A DNA stretch of 64,000 nt from an uncultured Lachnospiraceae bacterium (lineage in GTDB: Bacteria > Bacillota > Clostridia > Lachnospirales > Lachnospiraceae), in NCBI GenBank assembly GCA_947167135.1, contig CAMVGV010000002.1:1-64000 (forward strand). Reading direction: 5' to 3'. The notes under the pieces are model-generated. The model did no database searches. It saw only the letters and a program-made list of their open reading frames with translations, and was not told where the DNA came from. This document shows, piece by piece, positions 1 to 8,148 of the stretch. Made by a program: the position numbers and the translations under genes. Positions within the stretch are counted from its first letter, which is position 1; each line of letters begins with the position of its first letter.

Positions 1-240
1 CCGTTAAGTTAAGCATTTTGTCATCCTGAGCGCCAGCGACGCATATCCCACATCGCAGATGTGGGATGCCACCCCGGCGAGGGGCGCTGCGTGCCAGTGG
101 CACGCGTTTAGCGCGGACCGAGTCGGGAGACGAGACGCGAAGCAACAGAAAGAATCTTTTCTTCCGTAGAGAAAGATTCTTCGGGCTTCGCCCTCAGAAT
201 GACATTGTGTAGTCTCAGAATGACACTAACTTAACGCCAT
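1..240. repeat. Family A composite repeat, unit 1 (cut by the window edge)
   Basis: Non-coding. It begins with CCGTTAAGTTAAGC and ends at 227-240 with TAACTTAACGCCAT, the same end in inverted orientation. Between them are a GTCATCCTGAGCG arm, an inserted stem (ATCCCACATC / GATGTGGGAT, about 46-68), and a returning AAGATTCTTCGG...CAGAATGACA arm. The same modules recur at 254-384, 13.4-14.3, 50.2-50.4, 59.4-59.6 and 61.4 kb. Confidence 0.8.
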
Positions 241-253
241 GGAAACCGTCCCA

Positions 254-384
254 ATGGCGTTAAGTTAAGCCTTTTGTCATCCTGAGCGGCAGCGAAGGAT
301 CTTTCCGACCGGTTATAGAAGATTCTTCGCTTCGCTCAGAATGACACTGTGTGTAGTAATAGAATTTCACTAACTTAACGCCAT
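254..384. repeat. Family A palindromic element, complete copy with 14-bp terminal inverted repeats
   Basis: A 131 bp element bounded by a perfect inverted repeat, ATGGCGTTAAGTTA at 254-267 and TAACTTAACGCCAT at 371-384. The interior is a long imperfect palindrome: GTCATCCTGAGCGGCAGCG faces CGCTTCGCTCAGAATGAC, so the strand could fold into one hairpin. AACCGTCCC follows the right end of both this copy and the preceding one. It carries no gene and looks like a non-autonomous miniature element; no matching transposase is visible here. Confidence 0.85.
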
Positions 385-441
385 GGGAACCGTCCCCGTT
401 GACTCCCTTGATCGCCGGATTAAAAAATAACACCCGTCAAT

Positions 442-455
442 CGAATAAGTGTTTG
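442..455 (+). promoter_or_regulatory. LexA (SOS/DinR-type) operator upstream of lexA
   Basis: The 14-mer CGAATAAGTGTTTG agrees at 13 of 14 positions with the Gram-positive LexA consensus CGAACRNRYGTTYG. It overlaps the predicted -35 box, as expected for autorepression. The match is read directly; binding is inferred. Confidence 0.8.
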
Positions 456-481
456 ATTTTTTGTCGGCTATATGATAAAAT
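453..481 (+). promoter_or_regulatory. Predicted lexA promoter
   Basis: TTGATT at 453-458 and TAAAAT at 476-481 with a 17-bp spacer, about 40 bp before the lexA start and overlapped by the LexA operator. Confidence 0.65.
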
Positions 482-521
482 TTACATTGATACGAAGCAT
501 TTTTATCGATCGGAGAATTAT

Positions 522-1151
522 ATGACAGACAGTAAATTAACGGATAAACAGCGTGAAATACTTGAATATATAAAGAAGTGTGTGCTTGATAAGGGATTTC
601 CGCCCTCTGTAAGGGAAATATGTGACGCAGTTCATCTAAAGTCCACTTCATCCGTGCATTCCCAGCTTGCAACCCTTGAGAAAAAGGGTGTTATAAGGAG
701 AGATCCCACCAAACCCAGAACAATAGAGATACTGGATGACGACTTCAATTTTACCCGCACGGAAATGACCAGCATACCGGTTGTAGGACAGATCGCGGCC
801 GGTGCACCTATTCTTGCAGAACAGAATATCGAATACTACTTCCCTCTCCCTACGGATATGCTTCCCAAAGGAATGGGTGCATCTGAAGCCTTTGTTCTGA
901 AGGTAAAGGGAGAAAGCATGGTCAACGTCGGCATTATGGACGGCGATATGATATTTGTCAGGGTAACAAATTCCGCAAGAAACGGTGATATGGTGGTGGC
1001 ACTTATCGACGACTCCGCTACTGTAAAGACCTTCTATAAAGAGCAGGGACATATCAGACTTCAGCCTGAAAATGACGAAATGGAGCCCATCATCGTAAAT
1101 GACTGTAAAATCCTCGGAACCGTATTCGGGGTCCTGAGATTTTACGACTGA
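522..1151 (+). CDS. lexA: LexA repressor, SOS regulator
   Basis: A 209-residue LexA. The N-terminal winged helix (about 1-65) contains the DNA-reading segment VREICDAVHLKSTSSVHSQL. The C-terminal S24 peptidase domain has the self-cleavage site Ala93-Gly94 in GQIAAGAP, the nucleophile Ser132 in GESM and the general base Lys169 in ATVKTF. RecA-stimulated self-cleavage is established for the family. I chose the ATG at 522 because GGAG lies 6-9 bases before it and family homology starts at MTDSKLTDKQ; a longer in-frame reading from 399 would start inside the repeat upstream of the promoter. It is convergent with prs, whose stop is about 45 bp away. The upstream operator indicates autoregulation. 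Confidence 0.97.
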   Translation: MTDSKLTDKQREILEYIKKCVLDKGFPPSVREICDAVHLKSTSSVHSQLATLEKKGVIRRDPTKPRTIEILDDDFNFTRTEMTSIPVVGQIAAGAPILAEQNIEYYFPLPTDMLPKGMGASEAFVLKVKGESMVNVGIMDGDMIFVRVTNSARNGDMVVALIDDSATVKTFYKEQGHIRLQPENDEMEPIIVNDCKILGTVFGVLRFYD

Positions 1152-1195
1152 TTTTGATTCCGGATTCCAAAGAACTGAACCCATTAAAGGAAAAC

Positions 1196-2383
1196 TCAGA
1201 TCTCCATGATAGAGTCGGTTTCATTATATTTCTGAAGGATCTTCTTTATCTTCTTCGTAGGTGTGAGAACCTTGTCCATAGAGACGTCATGATTTGAAAA
1301 GTCGATTATCGATGCCAGGAATTTTCCCATATCCGCGGTCTCATACCATTCCCTTTTTAGAAGCTCAGGTATCCTGTAGCTTAAGTTGGTCGTGATTATC
1401 TTGTCGAAAAGCCCTTCTTTATAGGCCTCATCAAAGACAGCGAGTCCGTCGGTAAAGATCCCGAAGGTACAGCAGATATATACCCTCTTTGCATTCATTT
1501 TCCGAAGCTTCCGGGCGGTATCCAGCATGCTTCCTCCTGAGGAGATTATATCGTCAACGATAATAACATCCTTATTTTCCACATTGTCACCCAGAAACTC
1601 ATGGGCAACTATGGGATTCTTCCCGTTCACCACGTGGCTGTAGTCTCTTCTCTTATAGAACATTCCGGTATCCGCTCCCATTACCCCGGCAAAGTACACG
1701 GCTCTGTGAAGAGCCCCCTCATCGGGGCTCACTATGAGAAGATGTTCCTTATCGATCTTCATGTCTCCGACATGCAGAAGAAGCGCCTGCATAAACTGAT
1801 AAAAGGGGGTAAAATTATCGAAGCCGATAAGAGGTGCTGCATTCTGGATCGACGGATCATGTGCGTCGAAGGTAATAAGCCTGTACACACCCATAGCCGA
1901 AAGCTCTTCCAGCATAAGGGCACAATCCAGAGATTCCCGTGCATTGCGCTTATGCTGCCTGCTCTCATACATGAATGGCATAACAACAGTTATCCTATTT
2001 GCCTTTCCGGCAACCGCAGCGATCAGGCGCTTTAAGTCCTGATAGTGGTCATCAGGTGAATAGACATTTTCGTGGCCGAACATCTCGTATGTCATGGAGC
2101 GGTTCAGTACATCACAGAGCACATATAGATCCTTACCGCGGATTGATTCGTTCAAAACTCCCTTTCCTTCTCCGGAGCCGAAGCGCGGGGTCTTGTGATC
2201 CACAAGAAAACTGTCCGCATTATAGCCCTCAAAAGCAGGACTGTCGTGGTAAGGACGGTTATTGTCCTTTCTGAAGGAAACCAGGTAGTCATTAACTTCC
2301 TTCCCGAGTTCCTGTATATTGTCCATAACGATGAGTTTTAACGGTGCCGCCGGCATCCTGTTTTCAAGAACACTGCTGATCAA
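1196..2383 (-). CDS. prs: Ribose-phosphate pyrophosphokinase (PRPP synthase), long form
   Basis: Makes PRPP from ribose 5-phosphate and ATP for purine, pyrimidine, His, Trp and NAD synthesis. The PRPP-binding loop DVIIVDDIISSGGSMLDTA near the C-terminal third and the phosphoribosyltransferase fold around it identify the family. At 395 residues it is longer than the usual 310-320, with extra sequence at the N-terminus and in the middle; such long forms occur in Clostridia. It is the last gene of a minus-strand run, 63 bp after yraN, and convergent with lexA. Activity is inferred from family membership; the allosteric behaviour of this long form cannot be read from sequence. Confidence 0.9.
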   Translation of the reverse strand: MISSVLENRMPAAPLKLIVMDNIQELGKEVNDYLVSFRKDNNRPYHDSPAFEGYNADSFLVDHKTPRFGSGEGKGVLNESIRGKDLYVLCDVLNRSMTYEMFGHENVYSPDDHYQDLKRLIAAVAGKANRITVVMPFMYESRQHKRNARESLDCALMLEELSAMGVYRLITFDAHDPSIQNAAPLIGFDNFTPFYQFMQALLLHVGDMKIDKEHLLIVSPDEGALHRAVYFAGVMGADTGMFYKRRDYSHVVNGKNPIVAHEFLGDNVENKDVIIVDDIISSGGSMLDTARKLRKMNAKRVYICCTFGIFTDGLAVFDEAYKEGLFDKIITTNLSYRIPELLKREWYETADMGKFLASIIDFSNHDVSMDKVLTPTKKIKKILQKYNETDSIMEI

Positions 2384-2446
2384 TTTTTTCCCCTTTTCTG
2401 TTTTTCAAAGATCCGTTGTTGCCCCGAGCCCAAAGCTTCGAATCAC

Positions 2447-2863
2447 TCAGAAAGGCACATACTCAAATGCATTTTTTATCCATTCGATCTCTTCACCGTA
2501 AATGGCAATAACATCATAACGGTATGATAATGATTCATCAAGTGCAAATTTAGATCTGTAATGGTCGGAGGTGCGGCAGATCCTTCGCTGCTTCCTCCGG
2601 TCCACGGCTTCTTCCGGGAATCCCTTTCTAAAGTCGCTCCTGTATTTCACTTCGCCAAAGCAGATCACTCCGTCGCTGTCGGAAAAAATAAGGTCTATCT
2701 CTCCCGATCTGCAGCTGAAGTTCCTCTCCAAAACAGTACAACCGCTGTTTTCAAGGAATTCTGCGGCTCTGTTCTCTTCCTTTTTTCCGAGAGAACGGGT
2801 GTTATCTCTTGTTTGCGTTGTATATCTCCATCTTCTGCTTAAGCTTATCCATCCTGTCGACAA
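2447..2863 (-). CDS. yraN: YraN family (UPF0102) predicted nuclease-fold protein
   Basis: The conserved core begins at RSLGKKEENRAAEFL and contains the RSGEIDLIF...CFGEVKYR signature of the restriction-endonuclease-like YraN fold (Glu-Ile-Asp and Glu-Val-Lys match the metal-binding pattern). Its cellular role is not established. The start is uncertain: no ATG lies close to the core. The best candidate is a TTG at 2863, inside the end of ylqH, with GAGGTG seven bases before it, giving 138 residues; the family is usually near 120. An upstream ATG inside ylqH would add a non-homologous segment. Overlap with ylqH suggests translational coupling. Confidence 0.75.
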   Translation of the reverse strand: MSTGWISLSRRWRYTTQTRDNTRSLGKKEENRAAEFLENSGCTVLERNFSCRSGEIDLIFSDSDGVICFGEVKYRSDFRKGFPEEAVDRRKQRRICRTSDHYRSKFALDESLSYRYDVIAIYGEEIEWIKNAFEYVPF

Positions 2864-3113
2864 ATACCAGCACCTCAGCCACCACCTCATAGAGCTCAGG
2901 AGGGATGGCATCCCCGATCTCCAGACTTGACAGGGTGTCTGCCAGCTTGCTGTCCTCATGGACCGGAACATCGGATTCCTGGGCGGTGGCTATGATCTTT
3001 TCAGCAATGGCACCCTTTCCCGAAGCAACCACGGTAGGTGCTATATTCTGAGGATCATAGGCAATGGCCACAGCGGTCTTTACTTTTTCCTTATCCTTCC
3101 TGAAATCAGCCAT
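2802..3113 (-). CDS. ylqH: YlqH-type FlhB C-terminal-domain paralogue
   Basis: A 103-residue protein matching only the cytoplasmic C-terminal domain of the flagellar/type III export switch protein FlhB. KTAVAIAYDPQNIAPTVVAS corresponds to the FlhB segment around its autocleavage site, but the cleaving Asn-Pro-Thr-His is not conserved here (DPQN is seen). As in Bacillus subtilis it sits next to a FliK-like gene (ylqG) and rnhB. No other flagellar genes are in the window, so its role is unknown. Its ATG is only 10 bp from the end of a family C repeat and has no clear ribosome-binding site. Confidence 0.8.
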   Translation of the reverse strand: MADFRKDKEKVKTAVAIAYDPQNIAPTVVASGKGAIAEKIIATAQESDVPVHEDSKLADTLSSLEIGDAIPPELYEVVAEVLVFVDRMDKLKQKMEIYNANKR

Positions 3114-3122
3114 AATATGATT

Positions 3123-3312
3123 CGGACGCCAAAAGTCACATTTTGATTAAATACGGATTGTTCCGTGCTACGCACTCCCACAATCCTACCCCACACTCGC
3201 ATTTCGCGGGGCCCCTTCCCCACTTCATGCTCGTGTAGGGGTGCGCCCAAAGTTCTTGTCCCCACCACAAGCAAGCTTGTGTGGTGACAATTACTTTTGG
3301 CGCTTTAATCAT
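3123..3312. repeat. Family C element, copy 1 (190 bp, CGCCAAAAGT ends)
   Basis: Bounded by CGCCAAAAGT on the left and its inverse ACTTTTGGCG near the right end. It is nearly identical, in the same orientation, to 23873-24063. The copies differ mainly in the loop of an internal hairpin (CACCACAAGC / GCTTGTGTGGTG), where a 1-base length change shifts any reading frame. It lies inside an operon between ylqG and ylqH. Confidence 0.9.
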
Positions 3313-3381
3313 AATATTACCACAACGTCCCGGTTTTCATTCCTCGCCTGCACTCAGGCAAGCGACTTTAGTCAATAGTTG

Positions 3382-5247
3382 CTACGCTCTTATGTCAAAA
3401 GAGGTGGTCTGTATCAGTCTTTCATTGGCACCCCTGTTAAACATTATATCCGGTACATCCCTGGCTTCCTTATTCAGTGCAACATCGGAATGCATCTTAT
3501 ACCCGCGTTTTGCAAGGATCTCGTCCAGCTCTCCGAGATGCTCCCCGATAAAGTCCAGCAGCTCCTCCCTCTGCATAATAAAATGGGTTTTTACATTTTC
3601 ACCGTTGGTCATCTGCACGTGGATATCCATGGTGCCGAGATGCTGCATATCAAGATGGAGAAGAGCCGAAACATTCCCGTCCTTTTTCGCGAGATTCTTT
3701 TTATTTGTATAGACGTAGAGATCCCCGTGAGCCTTGTCCTCATTCATTTTGAGGGGCAGCTGCAAGTAGGTCATCACATTATTAAGCTGATTCATAAAGT
3801 CCACGTTTGACTTCAGATTATTCAGGCCCTGGGCAAGAGTGGATGAGCCTCTTCCCGTACTGTTAAGAAAGTCGATGGCCTTTTCCGAATTTTTTACCAC
3901 TCTTTCATAGTATTCCCTGACCTTTTCCTTATCCGCCACCTCCTCCGGCTTCATAAGGAATTCGTTTGTTATACCGTTATTTAAGAGGAGCTTGTATTCA
4001 TGGCTTTTTGAAAGCTCCCTTAAGGCCTGCTGAAGCTCCGGCGCGGTATCCGGACTGTCATATTTTTCAAAAAGCGCCTTTGTAAGCTCCAGTGTATCCT
4101 TTGCGGAGAGGCTGTTATCCGCGACCTTCTCTGCCAGCGCTTCCGGAAGCCCTGCAGCCTTCATATTTTTTGCAAGATTTTCTGCACCGTCTTTATTAAG
4201 AAGAATATGAAGATCATCGGTGACAGTACCGGTAAGATCCGCTGAGGGATGCCTTGCAGCCACTGTTTCCGCGGCTTTCCCCGCGGTTTCGTTTATCACT
4301 GCCTGCTCAGGCTTTTCCTGAACCACCACCTTATTCCCGCTCTCCGGGGCAGCTGAAGGATCCGGTGGGTTCGATGGATCAGGCGGATTTGCAGTTTTGC
4401 CTGCATTTCCGGCACTGTCCGCAGTTTCAACCATAATATCAGGTTTTTGCTGCAGTGACTCAAGCTCCCCGGGATCAAGATGAAGAAGCTCTCCGATCTT
4501 TGAAAAATCCCCCTTTTGGGCATTATCCAGGGCATCCTTCATAACGGCTCCGGAATTATCATCCGTTTCAAAAAACAGTTTCAGGATCTCCTTATTACCC
4601 TCAGGATCCTTTTCCGCAATCTCCGCAAAGCCCCGGCTCAATTCCCCAAGGCTGTCAGCTATCTTGTACTGATTGGACTTGTAGGCCTCAAATTCCTTTA
4701 TATTCTCCTCTGTAAGGGGGATGTCGAGCTCCGTCATCTGGACGATGCTCTTTGGGTCTGCCAGCGGAAAGCGGGAGGTTTGGGCAGCCATATTCTGCAG
4801 GGATTTTGTATCTATCGGAAGGCCGCGCTCCATCATTGAGGTAACGAGATCCCCGTTCTGCTTTGTGAGAGGCAGTCCTGCCTGCGTCAGAGCCTTGGCG
4901 ACTGCACTGTTCCCGTCCAGATTTGCATAGAGGGGAGTTAAGGATATCTTTGAATCGCTGGCGCCGCTCACCGTAAATGAAAGGGTCTGCCCCAGTGTCA
5001 GCCCCATATTTTTTGAAAGAAAGGCGTTGAGACGGGAATTATCACCGAGAAGAAGCTCCACCGTTCCGTCATCATTAAAGCCGGTTATCTGCCCCGAAAA
5101 GGTATCTCCCGCCTTCACATAGCGCACCTGATCGGCAGGGACGGTCGAGGTTCTCTGCTGCACGCTCTCGGTCACGATCTCCCTTGCGGTATTGACGTTT
5201 GGATTAAGGTCGTATATTCCCGTATTTGAATTGACGTTAATATTCAT
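3382..5247 (-). CDS. ylqG: YlqG/FliK-like hook-length-control family protein
   Basis: A 621-residue protein without signal peptide or membrane segments. The N-terminal part (about 40-110) is a small beta domain (VKAGDTFSGQITGFNDDGTVELLL); the middle is helical, with a Pro/Ala/Ser-rich linker (NPPDPSNPPDPSAAPESG) near 290. The C-terminal 120 residues (LHLDMQHLGTMDIHVQMTNG onward) resemble the FliK/Flg_hook domain. Pairing with ylqH (FlhB C-domain) parallels the FliK-FlhB partnership of flagella, but in B. subtilis this pair lies outside the flagellar cluster and its function is unknown. It follows rnhB by 92 bp. No strong ribosome-binding site is seen. Confidence 0.75.
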   Translation of the reverse strand: MNINVNSNTGIYDLNPNVNTAREIVTESVQQRTSTVPADQVRYVKAGDTFSGQITGFNDDGTVELLLGDNSRLNAFLSKNMGLTLGQTLSFTVSGASDSKISLTPLYANLDGNSAVAKALTQAGLPLTKQNGDLVTSMMERGLPIDTKSLQNMAAQTSRFPLADPKSIVQMTELDIPLTEENIKEFEAYKSNQYKIADSLGELSRGFAEIAEKDPEGNKEILKLFFETDDNSGAVMKDALDNAQKGDFSKIGELLHLDPGELESLQQKPDIMVETADSAGNAGKTANPPDPSNPPDPSAAPESGNKVVVQEKPEQAVINETAGKAAETVAARHPSADLTGTVTDDLHILLNKDGAENLAKNMKAAGLPEALAEKVADNSLSAKDTLELTKALFEKYDSPDTAPELQQALRELSKSHEYKLLLNNGITNEFLMKPEEVADKEKVREYYERVVKNSEKAIDFLNSTGRGSSTLAQGLNNLKSNVDFMNQLNNVMTYLQLPLKMNEDKAHGDLYVYTNKKNLAKKDGNVSALLHLDMQHLGTMDIHVQMTNGENVKTHFIMQREELLDFIGEHLGELDEILAKRGYKMHSDVALNKEARDVPDIMFNRGANERLIQTTSFDIRA

Positions 5248-5339
5248 ACGTGTTCTTTATTATAGTCCGTGAAGTATCGCATATTCCCGGATGAGGAGCC
5301 TGCGGAAACGAAGGAGCATTCGGAAACGCAGGAGCTGTC

Positions 5340-6101
5340 TTATACGAAATTACCGATAAAGCTCATCCGGTGAATGGGGGAAGGCCCCATCCTCTTTAAT
5401 GCCTCAATATGTCGTTTATCGCCGCCGTAGCCCTTGTTTGATGAAAAGTAATATCCCGGATATTTTTTGTCCATCTCCTCCATAAAACGATCACGCCTAA
5501 CCTTGGCTATTATGGAAGCGGCCGCAATGGAGGCTGACGCAGCATCACCTTTTATTATGGGTATCTGCCTTATTTTTACCCCGGGAATGGTAACTGCATC
5601 GTTTAATAATATATCGGGTTTTACCGGGAGATTATTAATAGCCTCCCTCATGGCTTCATAGGTGGCATTTAGGATATTAATACTGTCTATCCTTTTTTCA
5701 TCGGCGCTTCCGAAACCGTAGGCTACTGCCTTTTCCATAATGATCCCGGAAAGCTCCTCCCTTTTTTTCGCCGAAAGTTGCTTGGAATCATTGAGGTAGA
5801 GAATGTCACAGTCCTTCGGGAGAATAACCGCGGCAGCAACCACGGGACCCGCAAGCGGTCCCCTTCCGACCTCGTCAATACCGCAGATATATTCATATTC
5901 TCCGTACTCTCTTTCATAGGAGAACATTTTATACATGCGTTTCCTCTCGTTTTCCAAAGAGAGAATACGTTTTTTTGCGGAATTAACAAGGTTTTTTACG
6001 CCGCTTCTCTCATCAAAGCTGTATTCGGAAATAAAATCCGAAAGAGCGTTTTCCGGGAGTGTTTTTAATTTTTCACGTATCTCATTTACCGATTCTGCCA
6101 T
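5340..6101 (-). CDS. rnhB: Ribonuclease HII
   Basis: Cleaves RNA in RNA-DNA hybrids and starts removal of ribonucleotides from DNA. The type 2 RNase H motif YICGIDEVGRGPLAGPV carries the first acidic residues, and later KGDAASASIAAASIIAKV and YPGYYFSSNKGYG are typical of the family. A helical N-terminal extension of about 70 residues precedes the catalytic domain, as in Bacillus RnhB (253 residues in all). It lies between a signal peptidase gene and ylqG, a neighbourhood conserved in Firmicutes. Confidence 0.95.
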   Translation of the reverse strand: MAESVNEIREKLKTLPENALSDFISEYSFDERSGVKNLVNSAKKRILSLENERKRMYKMFSYEREYGEYEYICGIDEVGRGPLAGPVVAAAVILPKDCDILYLNDSKQLSAKKREELSGIIMEKAVAYGFGSADEKRIDSINILNATYEAMREAINNLPVKPDILLNDAVTIPGVKIRQIPIIKGDAASASIAAASIIAKVRRDRFMEEMDKKYPGYYFSSNKGYGGDKRHIEALKRMGPSPIHRMSFIGNFV

Positions 6102-6113
6102 AATTTACCCTGA

Positions 6114-6641
6114 TCACTCTATCACCCCAAATTTATTAAAGGGTCTCAGTCTCAAAAAGACCTTACCGATAACCATGCTCCTGTCGATATTTCCCACGTC
6201 ATAGCTTCTGGAATCCACGGAATCGTTCACATTATCACCCATCACAAAGTATTCGTGATCATTAAGGGTAAGCTCCGTTGACGCAACTCCGGCGTCAAAA
6301 ATTGGATCCCGGTTATATTTATAGGGGAGCACATGACCGTTTACCAGTATCACACCATCCCTTATCTCAACGGTTTCCCCGGGAAGTGCTATTATCCTCT
6401 TTACGTAGTAGACCCTTTCTGCGGCTGAATAGGGAAAAACCACTATATCAAACCTCTCGGGATCGGAAAAACGGTAGCTGATTTTATCCACCAGAAGCGA
6501 GTCCCCGTCGCTTAAGGTACTCTCCATGGAATCTCCGCTGACGACGGTCCGCTGGAATCCGACGGCCTTAACTACAAGGGTTAAAAGTAGTATTATAAGG
6601 ATATATATGCTGTATCCGGCAATTTTTCTGATCTTTTTCAT
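6114..6641 (-). CDS. lepB: Type I signal peptidase (second copy)
   Basis: A 175-residue S26 peptidase that removes signal peptides at the outer face of the membrane. One N-terminal membrane helix (about 8-28) is followed by the Ser motif SGDSMESTL, the Lys motif YYVKRIIALPGE and the C-terminal box GDNVNDSVDSR. It lies between rbgA and rnhB, 12 bp from the latter. Two signal peptidase genes surround rbgA; the two proteins differ clearly and are not a recent duplication. Confidence 0.93.
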   Translation of the reverse strand: MKKIRKIAGYSIYILIILLLTLVVKAVGFQRTVVSGDSMESTLSDGDSLLVDKISYRFSDPERFDIVVFPYSAAERVYYVKRIIALPGETVEIRDGVILVNGHVLPYKYNRDPIFDAGVASTELTLNDHEYFVMGDNVNDSVDSRSYDVGNIDRSMVIGKVFLRLRPFNKFGVIE

Positions 6642-6683
6642 TAGTATTAAGCTTGTGACCGTAAAAAGGAGCCAGCTGCAGAC

Positions 6684-7547
6684 TTAAACGGCCGAACCGT
6701 CCCGGGGCACGTTATCAAGCGTTATCCGCCCCATTTTTCCGCTCCTGAAATCATTTAAGATTATGGAGACTGCCTTGTCGGTATCCGGCATCCCGCCCTT
6801 TTTAAGAGCGTTTCTTGATTTTGCCGCCTGACGCAGCATTTCATCGGGAGACATTTCTCCGGAGATCTCATAGATATTATATAGTATTTGTGGATTTATA
6901 GCATTGATTTCTTTTAGAAAATGCCTGATAAGCTCTTCCCGGTCGATGACTAAGTCATTCATTGAACCGAGGACTGCGAGATGGAAGCCTGCAGTATCAT
7001 CATCTATCTTCGGCCAGAGGATCCCCGGCGTATCCAGAAGCTCCAGGTTCTTTCCGAGCCTTACCCACTGCTTACCCCTGGTGACACCGGGCTTATTTCC
7101 GGTCTTTGCAACGGCTTTTCCTGCGTAAGAATTTATGAAGGTGGATTTTCCGACATTTGGTATGCCGACTACCATGGCTCTCATCGGGCGGTTAATTATG
7201 CCCTTTTTTTTATTTTTCTCTATCTTTTCCCTGCAGGCGGTCTTTACGCCCTCGTCAATAAGCCTTAAGCCCTTCCGGCTCCTGGAGTCCAGAGCCACTG
7301 CAGTGATCCCTTTTGACTCAAAGTATTCCGTCCACTCCTTTGTAGCCCTTTCATCCGCAAGGTCCGCCTTATTCAGTAATATCATCCGGCCCTTGCCCTT
7401 TGCAAGGGCATCTATTACCGGGTTTCTGGTGGACAGCGGGGCTCTGGCGTCAACAAGCTCGAGAACAAGGTCAATAATCCTTATGTCCTCCTCCATGGCT
7501 CTTTTCGCCTTCATCATATGTCCGGGGAAATATTGAAATGATGTCAT
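6684..7547 (-). CDS. rbgA: RbgA/YlqF ribosome-assembly GTPase
   Basis: A circularly permuted GTPase needed for late 50S assembly. The order G4-G5-G1-G3 is visible: LNKADLAD first, then GIPNVGKSTFINSYAGK, then DTPGILWPK. The start at MTSFQYFPGHM matches family N-termini and has AGGA seven to eight bases upstream; a longer reading would add 14 non-homologous residues. It is in an operon downstream of rplS, as in B. subtilis, which fits a role near L6/L16 incorporation. Confidence 0.95.
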   Translation of the reverse strand: MTSFQYFPGHMMKAKRAMEEDIRIIDLVLELVDARAPLSTRNPVIDALAKGKGRMILLNKADLADERATKEWTEYFESKGITAVALDSRSRKGLRLIDEGVKTACREKIEKNKKKGIINRPMRAMVVGIPNVGKSTFINSYAGKAVAKTGNKPGVTRGKQWVRLGKNLELLDTPGILWPKIDDDTAGFHLAVLGSMNDLVIDREELIRHFLKEINAINPQILYNIYEISGEMSPDEMLRQAAKSRNALKKGGMPDTDKAVSIILNDFRSGKMGRITLDNVPRDGSAV

Positions 7548-7557
7548 TGGTATTCCT

Positions 7558-8139
7558 TTACTGCACAAATCCGATGCCGGTGTCGCCACCTGCCATATGG
7601 AACCAGGCCTTTCCGGTGATATGCTTTCTTTTTACGCTGCCGAGACTGGCAGCACGGCTGTCCTCTGAAGAATTGCAGTTATCTCCCATCAGAAAAAACT
7701 CATCCTCGGAAAGCAGTATCTCATCGGCTGCTATCCCGGGATCAGATATCATATCGTCAAACATATCGCTCTGTGGCTCATTATTAAGGTACAAAATCCC
7801 GTCCTTTATCTCTATCCTGTCGCCCGGCACTCCCACAACCCTTTTCACGGAAATATGGGCATTGGCGTTTCCGTTTGGAAGAAAGGCGACCACATCCCCT
7901 CTCTTCGGAGCGACCAGGTTATATACCACCCTGTTTAAGAATACCACCTGTCCGTTATAAAGTGATGGCTCCATTGAGCTTCCAATAACGGTTGTTTTTA
8001 TTCCGAGGGTATAAACAAAGAAATATGCGAGGAGAGTCCCCAAAAAAACCATAAAAAGCCAGCTCATAAACAAAGCCAGCTTTTCATTGGTTATCTTTTT
8101 TTCTTTTTTATAGAAGCTTAAGCCCCTGTGTTTAGCCAT
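7558..8139 (-). CDS. lepB: Type I signal peptidase (first copy)
   Basis: A 193-residue S26 signal peptidase. After a basic N-terminus it has one membrane helix (about 23-45), then the nucleophile motif IGSSMEPSL, the base motif ISVKRVVGVPGD and the box MGDNCNSSEDSR. It lies 9 bp after rplS and 10 bp before rbgA, so it is surely co-transcribed with both. It may divide substrates with the second copy, but nothing in the sequence shows specificity. Confidence 0.94.
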   Translation of the reverse strand: MAKHRGLSFYKKEKKITNEKLALFMSWLFMVFLGTLLAYFFVYTLGIKTTVIGSSMEPSLYNGQVVFLNRVVYNLVAPKRGDVVAFLPNGNANAHISVKRVVGVPGDRIEIKDGILYLNNEPQSDMFDDMISDPGIAADEILLSEDEFFLMGDNCNSSEDSRAASLGSVKRKHITGKAWFHMAGGDTGIGFVQ

Positions 8140-8148
8140 AGTTTCTTA

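Noticed and set aside
399..521. LexA starting at 399
   Set aside because: This would place the promoter and operator inside the coding region; the ATG at 522 has a ribosome-binding site and matches family N-termini.
3080..3274. Small protein encoded across the family C repeat (also at 23848-24087)
   Set aside because: A one-base difference between the two copies shifts the frame and they have different starts and ends; conservation is at the DNA or RNA level.
3382..5247. Evidence for a flagellar cluster
   Set aside because: Only the ylqG/ylqH pair is present; in other Firmicutes this pair sits by rnhB, apart from flagellar operons.
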